DNA of 20,625 bases from an uncultured Capnocytophaga sp. (GCF_938029845.1 NZ_CALHGG010000113.1:1-20625), one strand, 5' to 3'; shown: positions 1 to 6,356, numbered from the stretch's first letter. A program made the numbers and translations. The notes: generated by a model not told the origin, from the letters alone.

Positions 1-60
1 CGCAACGCAACGCAACGCAACGCAACGCAACGCAACGCAACGCAACGCAACGCAACGCAA
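1..60. repeat. (CGCAA)12 pentanucleotide tandem array, cut by window edge
   Basis: Twelve perfect copies of CGCAA fill the first 60 bases, and the array may continue upstream of the window. It is followed by GCCC and then TTATTGTGTCTTA (65-77). That closely matches the right half of the palindromic repeat at 19058-19080 (TTATTGCGTCTTA, one difference), whose left arm also ends in CGCAA. The array therefore looks like slippage expansion of the left-arm pentamer of such an element. No reading frame is interrupted by the array itself. The frame starting at position 2 stays open to a TGA at 140-142, so a gene lying upstream could end here. Confidence 0.95.
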
Positions 61-109
61 GCCCTTATTGTGTCTTAGCTTAAGCAATTCGTATATAAAA
101 ATATTTGAG

Positions 110-158
110 AAAAGCAAGCCTGCTTACGAAATTTTTTCGTGAGTAGGTTTGCTTTTTT
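110..158 (+). terminator. Rho-independent terminator
   Basis: A long stem pairs 110-131 with 135-156 across a three-base loop. It has a few G-U pairs on the RNA of the + strand, and the right arm ends in a run of six T. It would end a + strand transcript arriving from upstream of the window. Confidence 0.8.
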
Positions 159-205
159 GTTTGTTAAATTAATCAAAACGGTCACAGTTTGTCTAACACG
201 CATTG

Positions 206-213
206 TAATTTTG
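206..213 (+). promoter_or_regulatory. Possible -7 box (TAATTTTG) upstream of the small repeat protein
   Basis: TAATTTTG fits the Bacteroidota TAnnTTTG form. The only TTTG upstream (188-191) is 14 bases away, shorter than the usual 17-23, so the promoter is weakly supported. It is the best candidate for the gene at 315. The transcript would carry a leader of about 95 bases with short possible stems at 229-246 and 257-277. Confidence 0.3.
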
Positions 214-314
214 CCCCTAGAGATAAAACAGCTATCCGAAGAGCTGAGTTTATATAAGGCGAAAACCCGAAAAGCCTGTAATAGAGTAGGGAAGAAGATT
301 AAAATTTTAAGTTT

Positions 315-620
315 ATGATTTCAAATGTAATTCTAAAAAGCAATAAGTATTGTGTACAAGATGAAAAACAAAAAGAAATTTCTTGGAGATTTGAAAACAC
401 TATTGGTGAATTGATGGGATTCAGTTCAGAAATCATAGTGTTTCTTAAAGGTAGTAAATTTTATGTTTATGATGAAAATCTCAAAGAAATTTCATCAAAA
501 TTTGAGAACACTCTTGGACAATTTAGAAATGTAGCAGGGAGAACAATTACTTTTTTAAAGAGTAATAAGGTTTATGTATATGATGAAAAATTTAAAGAAC
601 TTTCAAGTAAATATGTTTAA
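315..620 (+). CDS. Small YDE-type repeat protein, unknown function, possibly a remnant
   Basis: A 101-residue protein made almost wholly of two and a half copies of a unit of about 37 residues: roughly 6-43, 44-80, and a truncated 81-101. Each unit has the pattern ILK-(S/G)-(N/S)-K-x-Y-V-Y-D-E-x-x-K-E-(I/L)-S-S, then F-E-N-T-(I/L)-G. The alternating hydrophobic pattern suggests beta strands, as in propeller or solenoid repeats. There is no signal peptide or membrane segment. An in-frame TAA lies at 300-302, so the ATG at 315 is a sound start. Two and a half units are too few for a closed propeller, so it may be a fragment of a longer repeat protein or a real short form. It is AT-rich like the next three genes, and a terminator follows directly. 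Function unknown. Confidence 0.7.
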   Translation: MISNVILKSNKYCVQDEKQKEISWRFENTIGELMGFSSEIIVFLKGSKFYVYDENLKEISSKFENTLGQFRNVAGRTITFLKSNKVYVYDEKFKELSSKYV

Positions 621-623
621 AAT

Positions 624-652
624 AAGTAAGGGCTAAAAAAGCCCTTACTTTT
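624..652 (+). terminator. Hairpin terminator after the small repeat protein
   Basis: A perfect 10-bp stem, AAGTAAGGGC at 624-633 and GCCCTTACTT at 641-650, closes a loop of TAAAAAA. Only a short T stretch follows, so it may be leaky. It lies just 14 bases before the next start codon. Reading into the next gene therefore needs read-through or a promoter inside the preceding gene. Confidence 0.7.
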
Positions 653-666
653 AAAAATAATGAAAA

Positions 667-1653
667 ATGAAATTATTCAAAAGTAAATTACTCATTGCAT
701 TAGGCATTCTATTAGCTATTTCACTAAGTATATTTGTATTTAGTATTATCTACGAAGGAGAAATGCCTAAGTTAGTTGAGAATATCAATAATTCTGCTAT
801 TGGGGCAATCTTTACAGCCATTATTACTGTATTCCTTTTACAAGGACAAACAGCTAGCGAAGAAGATAAGGAAAGAAACGTAAAAGTTTTTGAAAAGAAA
901 TCCGAACTTTTCAATAACTTTATAGAAGAACTATGGAGGGTATGGGATGATAGATATATTTCTATGGAAGAACTTAATGAATTACTTAAATTAGTAGCAA
1001 AGGATATTATCCCTTATGCTAAACCAGAAAGTTCAGAAAGTATTTTACGATCCCTCAACACCATAGCTATAGAAGCTCAAAAACAACAGAATAACGTAGA
1101 AAGTAAGAAACAGGTTCAAACCTACTTGTATAGTATTATCAATGTTTTAGCCAAAGAAATAGGTTTAGGAGGAGCTATAGAAAAGCAAGTTGCCCTCGAA
1201 CTCAACAAACTTGAAGAACATATTCTACCTTACCTTAATAGAAAATCATATATTCAGAAAATCAAAGACTTAGTTCAGGAAAGATTAGGAAAGAATCTCA
1301 CTGATTTTATAGAAGAAGATGGAATATTATGGTGGCGAGTAAAAGGAGAAGAAACAGGTATGTGGCTTAGGGTAGGAGATACCAATAATAACGGATCAAC
1401 TTATATCACCTATTGGTCTGACTTCTATAATAATCGCCAATATGCTTCTTATCGTTATGCTCAAAAAGGAGCATCAAAAGATTGGATACAAGGCTGTAAA
1501 CTAATTGACAGCTTTGATTATAATTTATTGAGAAAAGGCGAAGACCTTAGTCAAGAAAGTATAGAAGCTCTTGCTGATGAAACTATTAATTTTTATGAAG
1601 GTGGGCTAATTAATGGCAAAACAATTGATGAAATTATAGAAGAATGCAATTAA
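667..1653 (+). CDS. Two-helix membrane protein of unknown function
   Basis: A 328-residue protein. Two hydrophobic segments, at about 8-28 and 43-60, form a membrane hairpin anchor. They are followed by a charged, mostly helical region (about 65-215) and a mixed region rich in W and Y (about 220-290; WWRV, MWLRV, YITYW) that looks like a small folded domain. I see no catalytic motif that I can name. An earlier ATG at 660 hits a stop after eight codons, so the ATG at 667 is used. It is followed 33 bases later by the YD-repeat lipoprotein, so the two may be co-transcribed. AT-rich and lying in an accessory segment, it could belong to a defence or envelope module, but nothing in the sequence proves this. 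Confidence 0.75.
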   Translation: MKLFKSKLLIALGILLAISLSIFVFSIIYEGEMPKLVENINNSAIGAIFTAIITVFLLQGQTASEEDKERNVKVFEKKSELFNNFIEELWRVWDDRYISMEELNELLKLVAKDIIPYAKPESSESILRSLNTIAIEAQKQQNNVESKKQVQTYLYSIINVLAKEIGLGGAIEKQVALELNKLEEHILPYLNRKSYIQKIKDLVQERLGKNLTDFIEEDGILWWRVKGEETGMWLRVGDTNNNGSTYITYWSDFYNNRQYASYRYAQKGASKDWIQGCKLIDSFDYNLLRKGEDLSQESIEALADETINFYEGGLINGKTIDEIIEECN

Positions 1654-1686
1654 TGAAAAAAATTAATTTTAAAAATCATATTAAAA

Positions 1687-2658
1687 ATGAAGAAGTGTAT
1701 TTTTGTATTTATTGCTCTATTTTTAATTCTATCTTGTAATTCTCAAGAAAATAATAGTATCACAGATACTACAACATTCAACACCGGAAGTTTAAATGGG
1801 AAAGTAAAATCCTTAAAAGAAACTATATATGAGATTGATAAAAACCAAAACAAAACACTTTTTATAACAGAAGAAGAACGTCCATATAAAGTCTTTTTTG
1901 ACGAAAGAGGAAATGTAGTAGAAAATGAACAATATAATTCAGAAGGAGAAGTTTTTCTAAAATATATAAGCGTTTATACATATAGTAATAATATTATCAA
2001 AAGTAAAGAAAGTTATTGTAGAGGATATCTTTGTATGAATGAAGGAAAGATAATTACTAAATATAATGACAAAAATCTAGTCATTGAAATTACGACATAT
2101 GATGCTAAAGGAGAAGTCATTTCTACTGAAAAATTTCAGTATGATGAAAAAGATAAACTCATTAAAGAAACCCTAAAAGGTTTTTACTATTCTGAAGGTG
2201 GTGACTTTGAGATAGAAAAAATACCTATAGACAAAATTCGTACTTATAATTACAAATATGAAAATGGGAATCTAATAGAAGAGACTTGTTCTGATGGTGA
2301 GATAAAGAGATATGATACCAAAGGTAGGATAGTAGAAGAAAGAAGATTAGATTATACAGATTATTTTTATAATTATGATGAACGTAATAATCTAATTAAA
2401 AAAGTAAAAGTTTATCATCCCAATAATAGCTTAGAAAGAACAGAAACTACTTATAAATATGACAATAATAACAATCTTGTAGAAGAAATAACATCATATG
2501 GTAGCAGGACTTTTTATAAGTATGATAATAGGAATAATCTTATAGAAGAAACTTTTAAAGATGGTAGTAAAATAACTTATAAATATGATGAGAAAGGTAA
2601 TTGGGTAGAAAAACGTCAAAATAATTTTTTAACAGAACGAATTATAGAATATTACTAA
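1687..2658 (+). CDS. YD (RHS-like) repeat lipoprotein
   Basis: A 323-residue protein starting with a lipoprotein signal: a K-K start, a hydrophobic core, and lipobox LILSC with the lipidated Cys at about residue 17. The mature part opens with LNGKVKSLKETIYE, a common opening of Bacteroidota YD-repeat lipoproteins. It then carries repeats of about 17-22 residues of the form YKYDxxNNLIEExxxDG, densest from residue 185 to the end. This is the YD/RHS-type repeat that builds beta-solenoid shells, but there is no toxin domain and the length is far below a full Rhs protein. It is likely anchored in the outer membrane or facing the periplasm. A 60-base sample (2581-2640) has 16 G+C, against 30 in a sample from menE (7921-7980), which suggests a foreign origin. 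The next gene begins 4 bases after the stop. Confidence 0.8.
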   Translation: MKKCIFVFIALFLILSCNSQENNSITDTTTFNTGSLNGKVKSLKETIYEIDKNQNKTLFITEEERPYKVFFDERGNVVENEQYNSEGEVFLKYISVYTYSNNIIKSKESYCRGYLCMNEGKIITKYNDKNLVIEITTYDAKGEVISTEKFQYDEKDKLIKETLKGFYYSEGGDFEIEKIPIDKIRTYNYKYENGNLIEETCSDGEIKRYDTKGRIVEERRLDYTDYFYNYDERNNLIKKVKVYHPNNSLERTETTYKYDNNNNLVEEITSYGSRTFYKYDNRNNLIEETFKDGSKITYKYDEKGNWVEKRQNNFLTERIIEYY

Positions 2659-2662
2659 AAAT

Positions 2663-3307
2663 ATGGAAGCAAAACAGTTCAAAAATGTATTCTTTATCCC
2701 TTATATAGGTGATAAATACGAACAAGGATACCATGGTAAAAAAGTATTAGTATTAGGCGAAAGCCATTATTGTGTAGATGAAGAAGGAAATACAAGTATA
2801 GAGGATTATCCTGAATGGGAAAGTCTTACTAATGAGGTGGTAGAAAGTTTTAAAGAATATCAGCGAGGTAACAAGGAACATAGCAATTGGATGCGTACCT
2901 TTACTAAATTCTCTAGAGCGTTTAATAATGGAGACTTATCAGAAGAACAAATTATAGACTTTTGGGAACATGTAGCCTTTTATAATTATGTGCAAGTACC
3001 TATGGTTGCTCCTCGTCAATCTCCTACTGAAGAACAATTCGCTGAATCAGAAAAAGCACTTTGGGAAATCTTAGAGACTTATCAGCCAGATATAATTATA
3101 GTATGGGGACAAAGACTCTGGACAAAATTACCTTATACAGGAGAATATCTTCCTAAGGAAAATACTCTAATAAATAACGGGAAAGGTTTGTACTACTACA
3201 AAGTGAAAGATAAAAAAATTCCTGCTATGTATATTACTCATCCTTCAGCTTCCAGTTTTCATTATCAAACAGTATATGATGAACTTAAAGAGTGTTTTTC
3301 CTTATAA
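2663..3307 (+). CDS. Uracil-DNA-glycosylase-fold protein, divergent
   Basis: A 214-residue cytosolic protein. Near the N-terminus KKVLVLGESHY (about 26-36) matches the position and shape of the first active-site motif of the UDG superfamily (GE-x-P/G after a hydrophobic strand). DIIIVWGQRLW in the middle resembles the internal strand with (V/L)xxG. THPSASSF (H193-P194-S195) matches the C-terminal HPS motif. These features support the UDG fold. Glycosylase activity is not proven, because the usual catalytic Asp or Asn after GE is not clear: the residues there are S-H-Y. Such divergent members are common in Bacteroidota accessory DNA. It starts 4 bases after the YD lipoprotein and is probably in the same transcript. 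Confidence 0.7.
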   Translation: MEAKQFKNVFFIPYIGDKYEQGYHGKKVLVLGESHYCVDEEGNTSIEDYPEWESLTNEVVESFKEYQRGNKEHSNWMRTFTKFSRAFNNGDLSEEQIIDFWEHVAFYNYVQVPMVAPRQSPTEEQFAESEKALWEILETYQPDIIIVWGQRLWTKLPYTGEYLPKENTLINNGKGLYYYKVKDKKIPAMYITHPSASSFHYQTVYDELKECFSL

Positions 3308-3425
3308 TATACGTCTACTTAAATAAGAAATCCTAAGTAACCACCACCCCTATAAAGTACTAACAAATTTCGCGTTATATCTTTGTAGGGGTGATTTTGC
3401 GGCAAAAATGAACCTATTAAATTAG
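3308..3425. other. Intergenic stretch with long-loop inverted repeat
   Basis: The convergent gap between the UDG-fold gene and the toxin gene. CACCCCTATAAAG (3345-3357) can pair with CTTTGTAGGGGTG (3381-3393), 13 positions with one G-U, across a 23-base loop. The right arm contains the 3' half of TATCTTTG (3378-3385), a good -7 box on the + strand. However, I see no -33 box and no gene in front of it before the palindrome at 3426. It may be the left-over promoter of a lost gene, or a weak terminator. Confidence 0.4.
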
Positions 3426-3466
3426 TTAGATTTTGGCAATAAATTTGTTTTATTGCCAAAATCTAA
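3426..3466. repeat. 41-base palindrome, downstream copy flanking the abiE operon
   Basis: A perfect 18-bp inverted repeat, TTAGATTTTGGCAATAAA (3426-3443) and its complement (3449-3466), around the loop TTTGT. The whole 41 bases are the exact reverse complement of 5278-5318 on the other side of the operon. It lies 5 bases past the toxin stop codon. It can form a hairpin in RNA of either strand, but only the + strand has a T-rich run nearby (3470-3478), so terminator function is uncertain. It may instead bind the AbiEi antitoxin. Confidence 0.95.
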
Positions 3467-3470
3467 TAGT

Positions 3471-4538
3471 TTATTTTTGTAATAGCTCACTTGTTTTAAC
3501 CCAGTAGAAAAAGGCTTCTGGGAGTATTTTCTTTAATTTGTTGAGTTTATTATTGACTGCAGGAGATAATTCCATAGTAAGTATGGTGTTTGGATCTCCA
3601 TTGTATTTCTCAATTCTTGTGTTTGATTTTTCTATTGAGGTTGCAAGATAAGTCGCACGAGCGGAATCTATGATAGCTTCTTCTATGCGATATTTTCCTT
3701 TATAGAGGTAGTTATCTAATTTCTTAATACCATCTTGTAGCATTTTGAAATCACCTTTACCCATTTGTCCTTTGGTCGCCAAAGACAGAGAGGTCTCCCG
3801 AATATCCTCATAAATAAGTGATAGTTCAGGGGGGAAGCCTCGGTATTGTAACTCCATTTTTCCGATTTGTGTAAAGGTATCCTTAGTGTGTTGGAAGTTA
3901 AGAGTATGTTCAAACAATCTACCTATATCATATAGCTGCTTGATGATTTCCAACGAGCAATCTCTATCCCCTTTGAGATAAGGAATACCTGAGGTATTAG
4001 GGGCAAATGCTGTAAGTTTATCACCAAGAATATCAGCAGCGGATGGTACAGTTACTTTCAATGGTTCGTTATCTAATTCTACAAAAGGTCCTTTGATCTC
4101 AATTTCTTCAGTGGCATGGTATGGCAAATCTTCGTATAGGACATCAAGCAGTATATACGCAAGTTTATCATCATTTTTATAAGTGATATGATAAAAGAAT
4201 TTCGAGTGACTCTTGGGAATATTGGAGTTCCTCTGCTGTCGTTCTTCAAGGGTTTTAGAGATAAATCCGAACTTTTCTATATCTTTTAAATAAACTTCAA
4301 TATCTGTGCCAGGCGGGCAGATAATATCTATATCAATGGATAGTCGATGAGTATATCCTCCCAAAATAAGCATCAGTGCCGATCCTCCCTTGAAACAGAA
4401 AGGGCAACCTGATAATTTCAACATCTCTAATAAGGACATAGCCCTAATAACTTTCTCTATCAGATTCAGGTCTTTATACTTGTTGCGTATTGAAACAGAC
4501 TTTATCCACTCGGTGGTTAGGCATTCTTTCTTAATCAT
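3471..4538 (-). CDS. abiEii: AbiEii-type nucleotidyltransferase toxin
   Basis: A 355-residue protein of the nucleotidyl transferase AbiEii/AbiGii toxin family (DNA polymerase beta fold). The signature is clear: KGGSAL at 50-55, then R65-x-S67-x-D69-x-D71 (THRLSIDIDI), the GS motif and metal-binding D-x-D pair of this fold. Further on, VPSAADILGDKLTAF and KQLYDIGRLFE match the conserved middle of the family. Known AbiEii proteins add nucleotides to tRNA ends and cause reversible growth arrest; that role is inferred here. The ATG at 4538 overlaps the end of the antitoxin gene by 8 bases, a typical arrangement for translational coupling. The length is within the family range and all visible motifs are intact, so the toxin is probably functional. 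Confidence 0.9.
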   Translation of the reverse strand: MIKKECLTTEWIKSVSIRNKYKDLNLIEKVIRAMSLLEMLKLSGCPFCFKGGSALMLILGGYTHRLSIDIDIICPPGTDIEVYLKDIEKFGFISKTLEERQQRNSNIPKSHSKFFYHITYKNDDKLAYILLDVLYEDLPYHATEEIEIKGPFVELDNEPLKVTVPSAADILGDKLTAFAPNTSGIPYLKGDRDCSLEIIKQLYDIGRLFEHTLNFQHTKDTFTQIGKMELQYRGFPPELSLIYEDIRETSLSLATKGQMGKGDFKMLQDGIKKLDNYLYKGKYRIEEAIIDSARATYLATSIEKSNTRIEKYNGDPNTILTMELSPAVNNKLNKLKKILPEAFFYWVKTSELLQK

Positions 4539-5244
4539 ATAAATCTTGGATATACTTTTCTATTTGTGATTTAATATTGCGCCGTGAGGCATAGCGCAGC
4601 AACAAACCTATATTCACATTATAGTTGGTAAACGCATGTTGCATCATATATAGGGTTTCTTGACCTTGTAAGTAGTAGAAATCTCTATCACACTGGATAT
4701 CAACTAAGAGTTTCTCAATACTTGGTACCTTTATACCACTTACTTCCTGTATGGGCGACTCCGAAATAAGAGGTTTTACTATGAATGCTTTTTTGTCCAA
4801 ATGGACATAATCGGACATCATATCTTCTTTTGGAGAAAGAAAACAACGCTTGTGTATGTCTTTTATAAAGTGGAATATGGTTTCAGTAGCATCACGCTCC
4901 GTTTCTATATATATATTGTTGTTATAGGATAGGTGATGTTGTAGGTCAGATAGAATTTCTCCATTATAGATACAAAAGTCTAATAACGGATATGCTGCTT
5001 TTAATTTCTTATACAACCGAATAGAAATAGCGTTAGGAATTGGACGAAAAATGGCTTTGGGTGCTGTTGTATACACTCCCTTTCCTAATCTAAATATTTT
5101 TTTTTCATCCATTAACTTACGTAAATGCCACGATAGCATCTTTGAGGAAACATCAATTTTACCAGAAAGGTAATCAGATAAGTCTTTCGTTTTGAACTCC
5201 TTATTGGTGTTTGCAAAATCTATAATGATATTATTGGTATTCAT
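4531..5244 (-). CDS. abiEi: AbiEi-type antitoxin / winged-helix repressor
   Basis: A 237-residue protein from the ATG at 5244. The longer reading from a TTG at 5271 is unlikely because that TTG lies inside the -7 box of the promoter (5269-5276). Residues of about 10-60 form a winged-helix DNA-binding domain (KTKDLSDYL, then SWHLRKLMDEKKIFRLGKGVYTT), as expected for AbiEi-type antitoxins. The remaining part is the larger C-terminal domain, with IPSxEKLLVDIQ-like sequence (VPSIEKLLVDIQ). In studied systems AbiEi represses its own promoter through inverted repeats and blocks the toxin without stable binding (type IV). Here the 18-bp inverted repeat at 5278-5318 overlaps the promoter, fitting autoregulation. 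Assignment rests on the operon and the winged helix. The subfamily is not certain. Confidence 0.85.
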   Translation of the reverse strand: MNTNNIIIDFANTNKEFKTKDLSDYLSGKIDVSSKMLSWHLRKLMDEKKIFRLGKGVYTTAPKAIFRPIPNAISIRLYKKLKAAYPLLDFCIYNGEILSDLQHHLSYNNNIYIETERDATETIFHFIKDIHKRCFLSPKEDMMSDYVHLDKKAFIVKPLISESPIQEVSGIKVPSIEKLLVDIQCDRDFYYLQGQETLYMMQHAFTNYNVNIGLLLRYASRRNIKSQIEKYIQDLYD

Positions 5245-5268
5245 TCTACTATTAGTAATAATTCGGTA

Positions 5269-5300
5269 CAAAGATAGTTAGATTTTGGCAATAAAACAAA
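5269..5300 (-). promoter_or_regulatory. abiE promoter embedded in the palindromic operator
   Basis: On the - strand, TTTG (5300-5297) is followed after exactly 20 bases by TATCTTTG (5276-5269), a full match to the Bacteroidota primary promoter. The TTTG is the loop of the palindrome 5278-5318 and the whole spacer except two bases is one palindrome arm. Transcription should start near 5263, giving a leader of about 20 bases before the ATG at 5244. A protein bound to the palindrome would block RNA polymerase. Confidence 0.8.
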
Positions 5301-5318
5301 TTTATTGCCAAAATCTAA
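5278..5318. repeat. 41-base palindrome, promoter-side copy (likely AbiEi operator)
   Basis: The same 18-bp perfect inverted repeat as at 3426-3466 (arms 5278-5295 and 5301-5318) with loop ACAAA, the complement of the other loop, so the two copies are in inverted orientation over all 41 bases. Read in the same direction they still match at 36 of 41 positions, since only the loops differ. Its position over the promoter suggests an operator. Confidence 0.95.
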
Positions 5319-5402
5319 TATAATAAAATGATAGCCAGTAGTCCGTAATGAAATGAATACATTCCTAAATTCTATTTCTGTAAATAACTCAAAATTCAAA
5401 AC
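5319..5402. other. Spacer between miaA end and abiE operator, with repeat-like sequence
   Basis: AT-rich spacer at the boundary between the housekeeping and accessory parts. It includes one CAGTAGTC unit (5336-5343), the same unit that forms the longer repeats near 16620 and 18910, and a repetition of AACTCAAAA-type words just before the miaA stop. There is no gene and no convincing terminator for miaA. Confidence 0.6.
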
Positions 5403-6308
5403 TTATAACTCAAAACTCTTTTCAATGTAGTCTATGATTTTCTCTCTATCTTCTTTGTAGTCAAACCATTGTATATCGGGGGATTTCTTAAACCAGGTGA
5501 GTTGGCGCTTGGCAAAGCGGCGGGTGTTCATCTTGGCATTCTCTATAGCTTCGGTGAGAGTAGCCTTACCGTCCCAGAAGTCAAAGAACTCTCGGTAACC
5601 TACCGTCTGTAAGGCATTAAGGTCGCGGTAGGGGAGGAACTGCTCTATCTCTTGGAGTAGCCCTGAGTGGAGCATTACTTCCATACGCTGGTTGATACGC
5701 TCGTAGATCACCTCCCGATCAGCTGTAAGCCCTATGGTAATAGGCGTAAAGTTGCGCTGGGTAGTTTTCTGCTGCAAGTAATAGGAATAAGGGTGCTCGC
5801 CACTAAGGCATACTTCCAAGGCGCGTATGATACGCTGCGGATTTTGCAAATCTACTTTGTCATAATAGGTGGGATCTAATGCCTTGAGTTGCTGTTGTAG
5901 GGCAGTGATACCTTCCTCTTGATATAGCTGGTTGAGCTGCTCACGAATGCCCTCTTTTGTAGGGGGGAAATCGTCTAATCCCTTAAGTATAGCATCGTTA
6001 TAAAGACCGCTGCCTCCTACCATAATGATAATACGCTTTTTAAGGAAGAAATCGGATAGGAAAGCAGTAGCTTCGCGCTCAAAATCGCCTACTGAATAGC
6101 TGTCAAAGATACTTTTGTGTTGGATAAAGTGATGAGGGGCAGCAACCAATTCCTCTGGAGAAGGAACAGCCGTACCTATACGCATCTCCTTGTAGAACTG
6201 ACGGGAATCACAAGAAAGAATCTCTGTATCAAAGTGTTGAGCTAAGGCAATAGCCAAAGCTGTTTTCCCTATGGCAGTAGTACCTACTATATTAATTAAG
6301 AAATTCAT
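5403..6308 (-). CDS. miaA: tRNA dimethylallyltransferase MiaA
   Basis: A 301-residue enzyme that transfers a dimethylallyl group to N6 of A37 in tRNAs reading UNN codons. The P-loop is GTTAIGKT at residues 9-16 (usual form GPTASGKT). It is followed by LSCDSRQFYKEM, with the catalytic Asp of the DSRQ(V/F)Y motif, then GTAVPSPEEL, the PHHFI segment and VGGSGLY. All are standard for MiaA, and the length is normal. The start ATG at 6308 is the first residue of the hydrophobic strand before the P-loop. The gene is divergent from the CPBP protease gene and the two share overlapping -7 boxes. No clear terminator separates its end from the abiE promoter region. Confidence 0.97.
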   Translation of the reverse strand: MNFLINIVGTTAIGKTALAIALAQHFDTEILSCDSRQFYKEMRIGTAVPSPEELVAAPHHFIQHKSIFDSYSVGDFEREATAFLSDFFLKKRIIIMVGGSGLYNDAILKGLDDFPPTKEGIREQLNQLYQEEGITALQQQLKALDPTYYDKVDLQNPQRIIRALEVCLSGEHPYSYYLQQKTTQRNFTPITIGLTADREVIYERINQRMEVMLHSGLLQEIEQFLPYRDLNALQTVGYREFFDFWDGKATLTEAIENAKMNTRRFAKRQLTWFKKSPDIQWFDYKEDREKIIDYIEKSFEL

Positions 6309-6318
6309 CTGGGTCTCT

Positions 6319-6348
6319 TTTGTAAGTAAAGTATTTTTTGTACTTTTG
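6319..6348 (+). promoter_or_regulatory. Promoter of the CPBP protease-menE unit
   Basis: TTTG (6319-6322), 18 bases, then TACTTTTG (6341-6348) match the Bacteroidota promoter form. Transcription would start near 6354, giving a leader of about 20 bases before the ATG at 6374. The -7 box is one half of the perfect palindrome TACTTTTGCAAAAGTA (6341-6356). Confidence 0.7.
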
Positions 6349-6356
6349 CAAAAGTA
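6349..6356 (-). promoter_or_regulatory. Candidate miaA -7 box
   Basis: TACTTTTG on the - strand, directly abutting the + strand -7 box of the divergent gene. It would place the miaA start near 6343, about 35 bases before the ATG. No TTG or TTTG lies at the usual distance (the nearest is 11 bases away), so the promoter is incomplete or weak. Confidence 0.45.

Noticed and set aside
1..60. CRISPR array
   Set aside because: The unit is only 5 bases with no spacers; it is a simple tandem repeat.
214..293. TPP riboswitch upstream of the first gene (words CTGAG, ACCC, CCTG, TAAT, GTAGGGAA-like in order)
   Set aside because: The conserved GGGGTGC at the 5' side and the GG-x-TAAT-GCC helix are absent, and the gene behind it has no link to thiamine.
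3444..3479. A + strand promoter in the downstream palindrome (TTTG loop and TATTTTTG at 3472-3479)
   Set aside because: The gap is 24 bases, beyond the usual range, and it would only give antisense RNA to the toxin gene. TAnnTTTG is common in A/T-rich DNA.
5284..5301. Sigma54-type promoter in the abiE palindrome (TTGGCAATAAATTTG on the - strand)
   Set aside because: The GC of the -12 element is missing and the match comes from the palindrome. The complete primary promoter TTTG-N20-TATCTTTG at the same place is a better explanation.
3426..5318. Insertion sequence or transposon with terminal inverted repeats
   Set aside because: No transposase lies between the repeats and no target-site duplication is visible. 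The promoter-side repeat has a good reading as an operator. A cassette moved in trans is kept only as a hypothesis.
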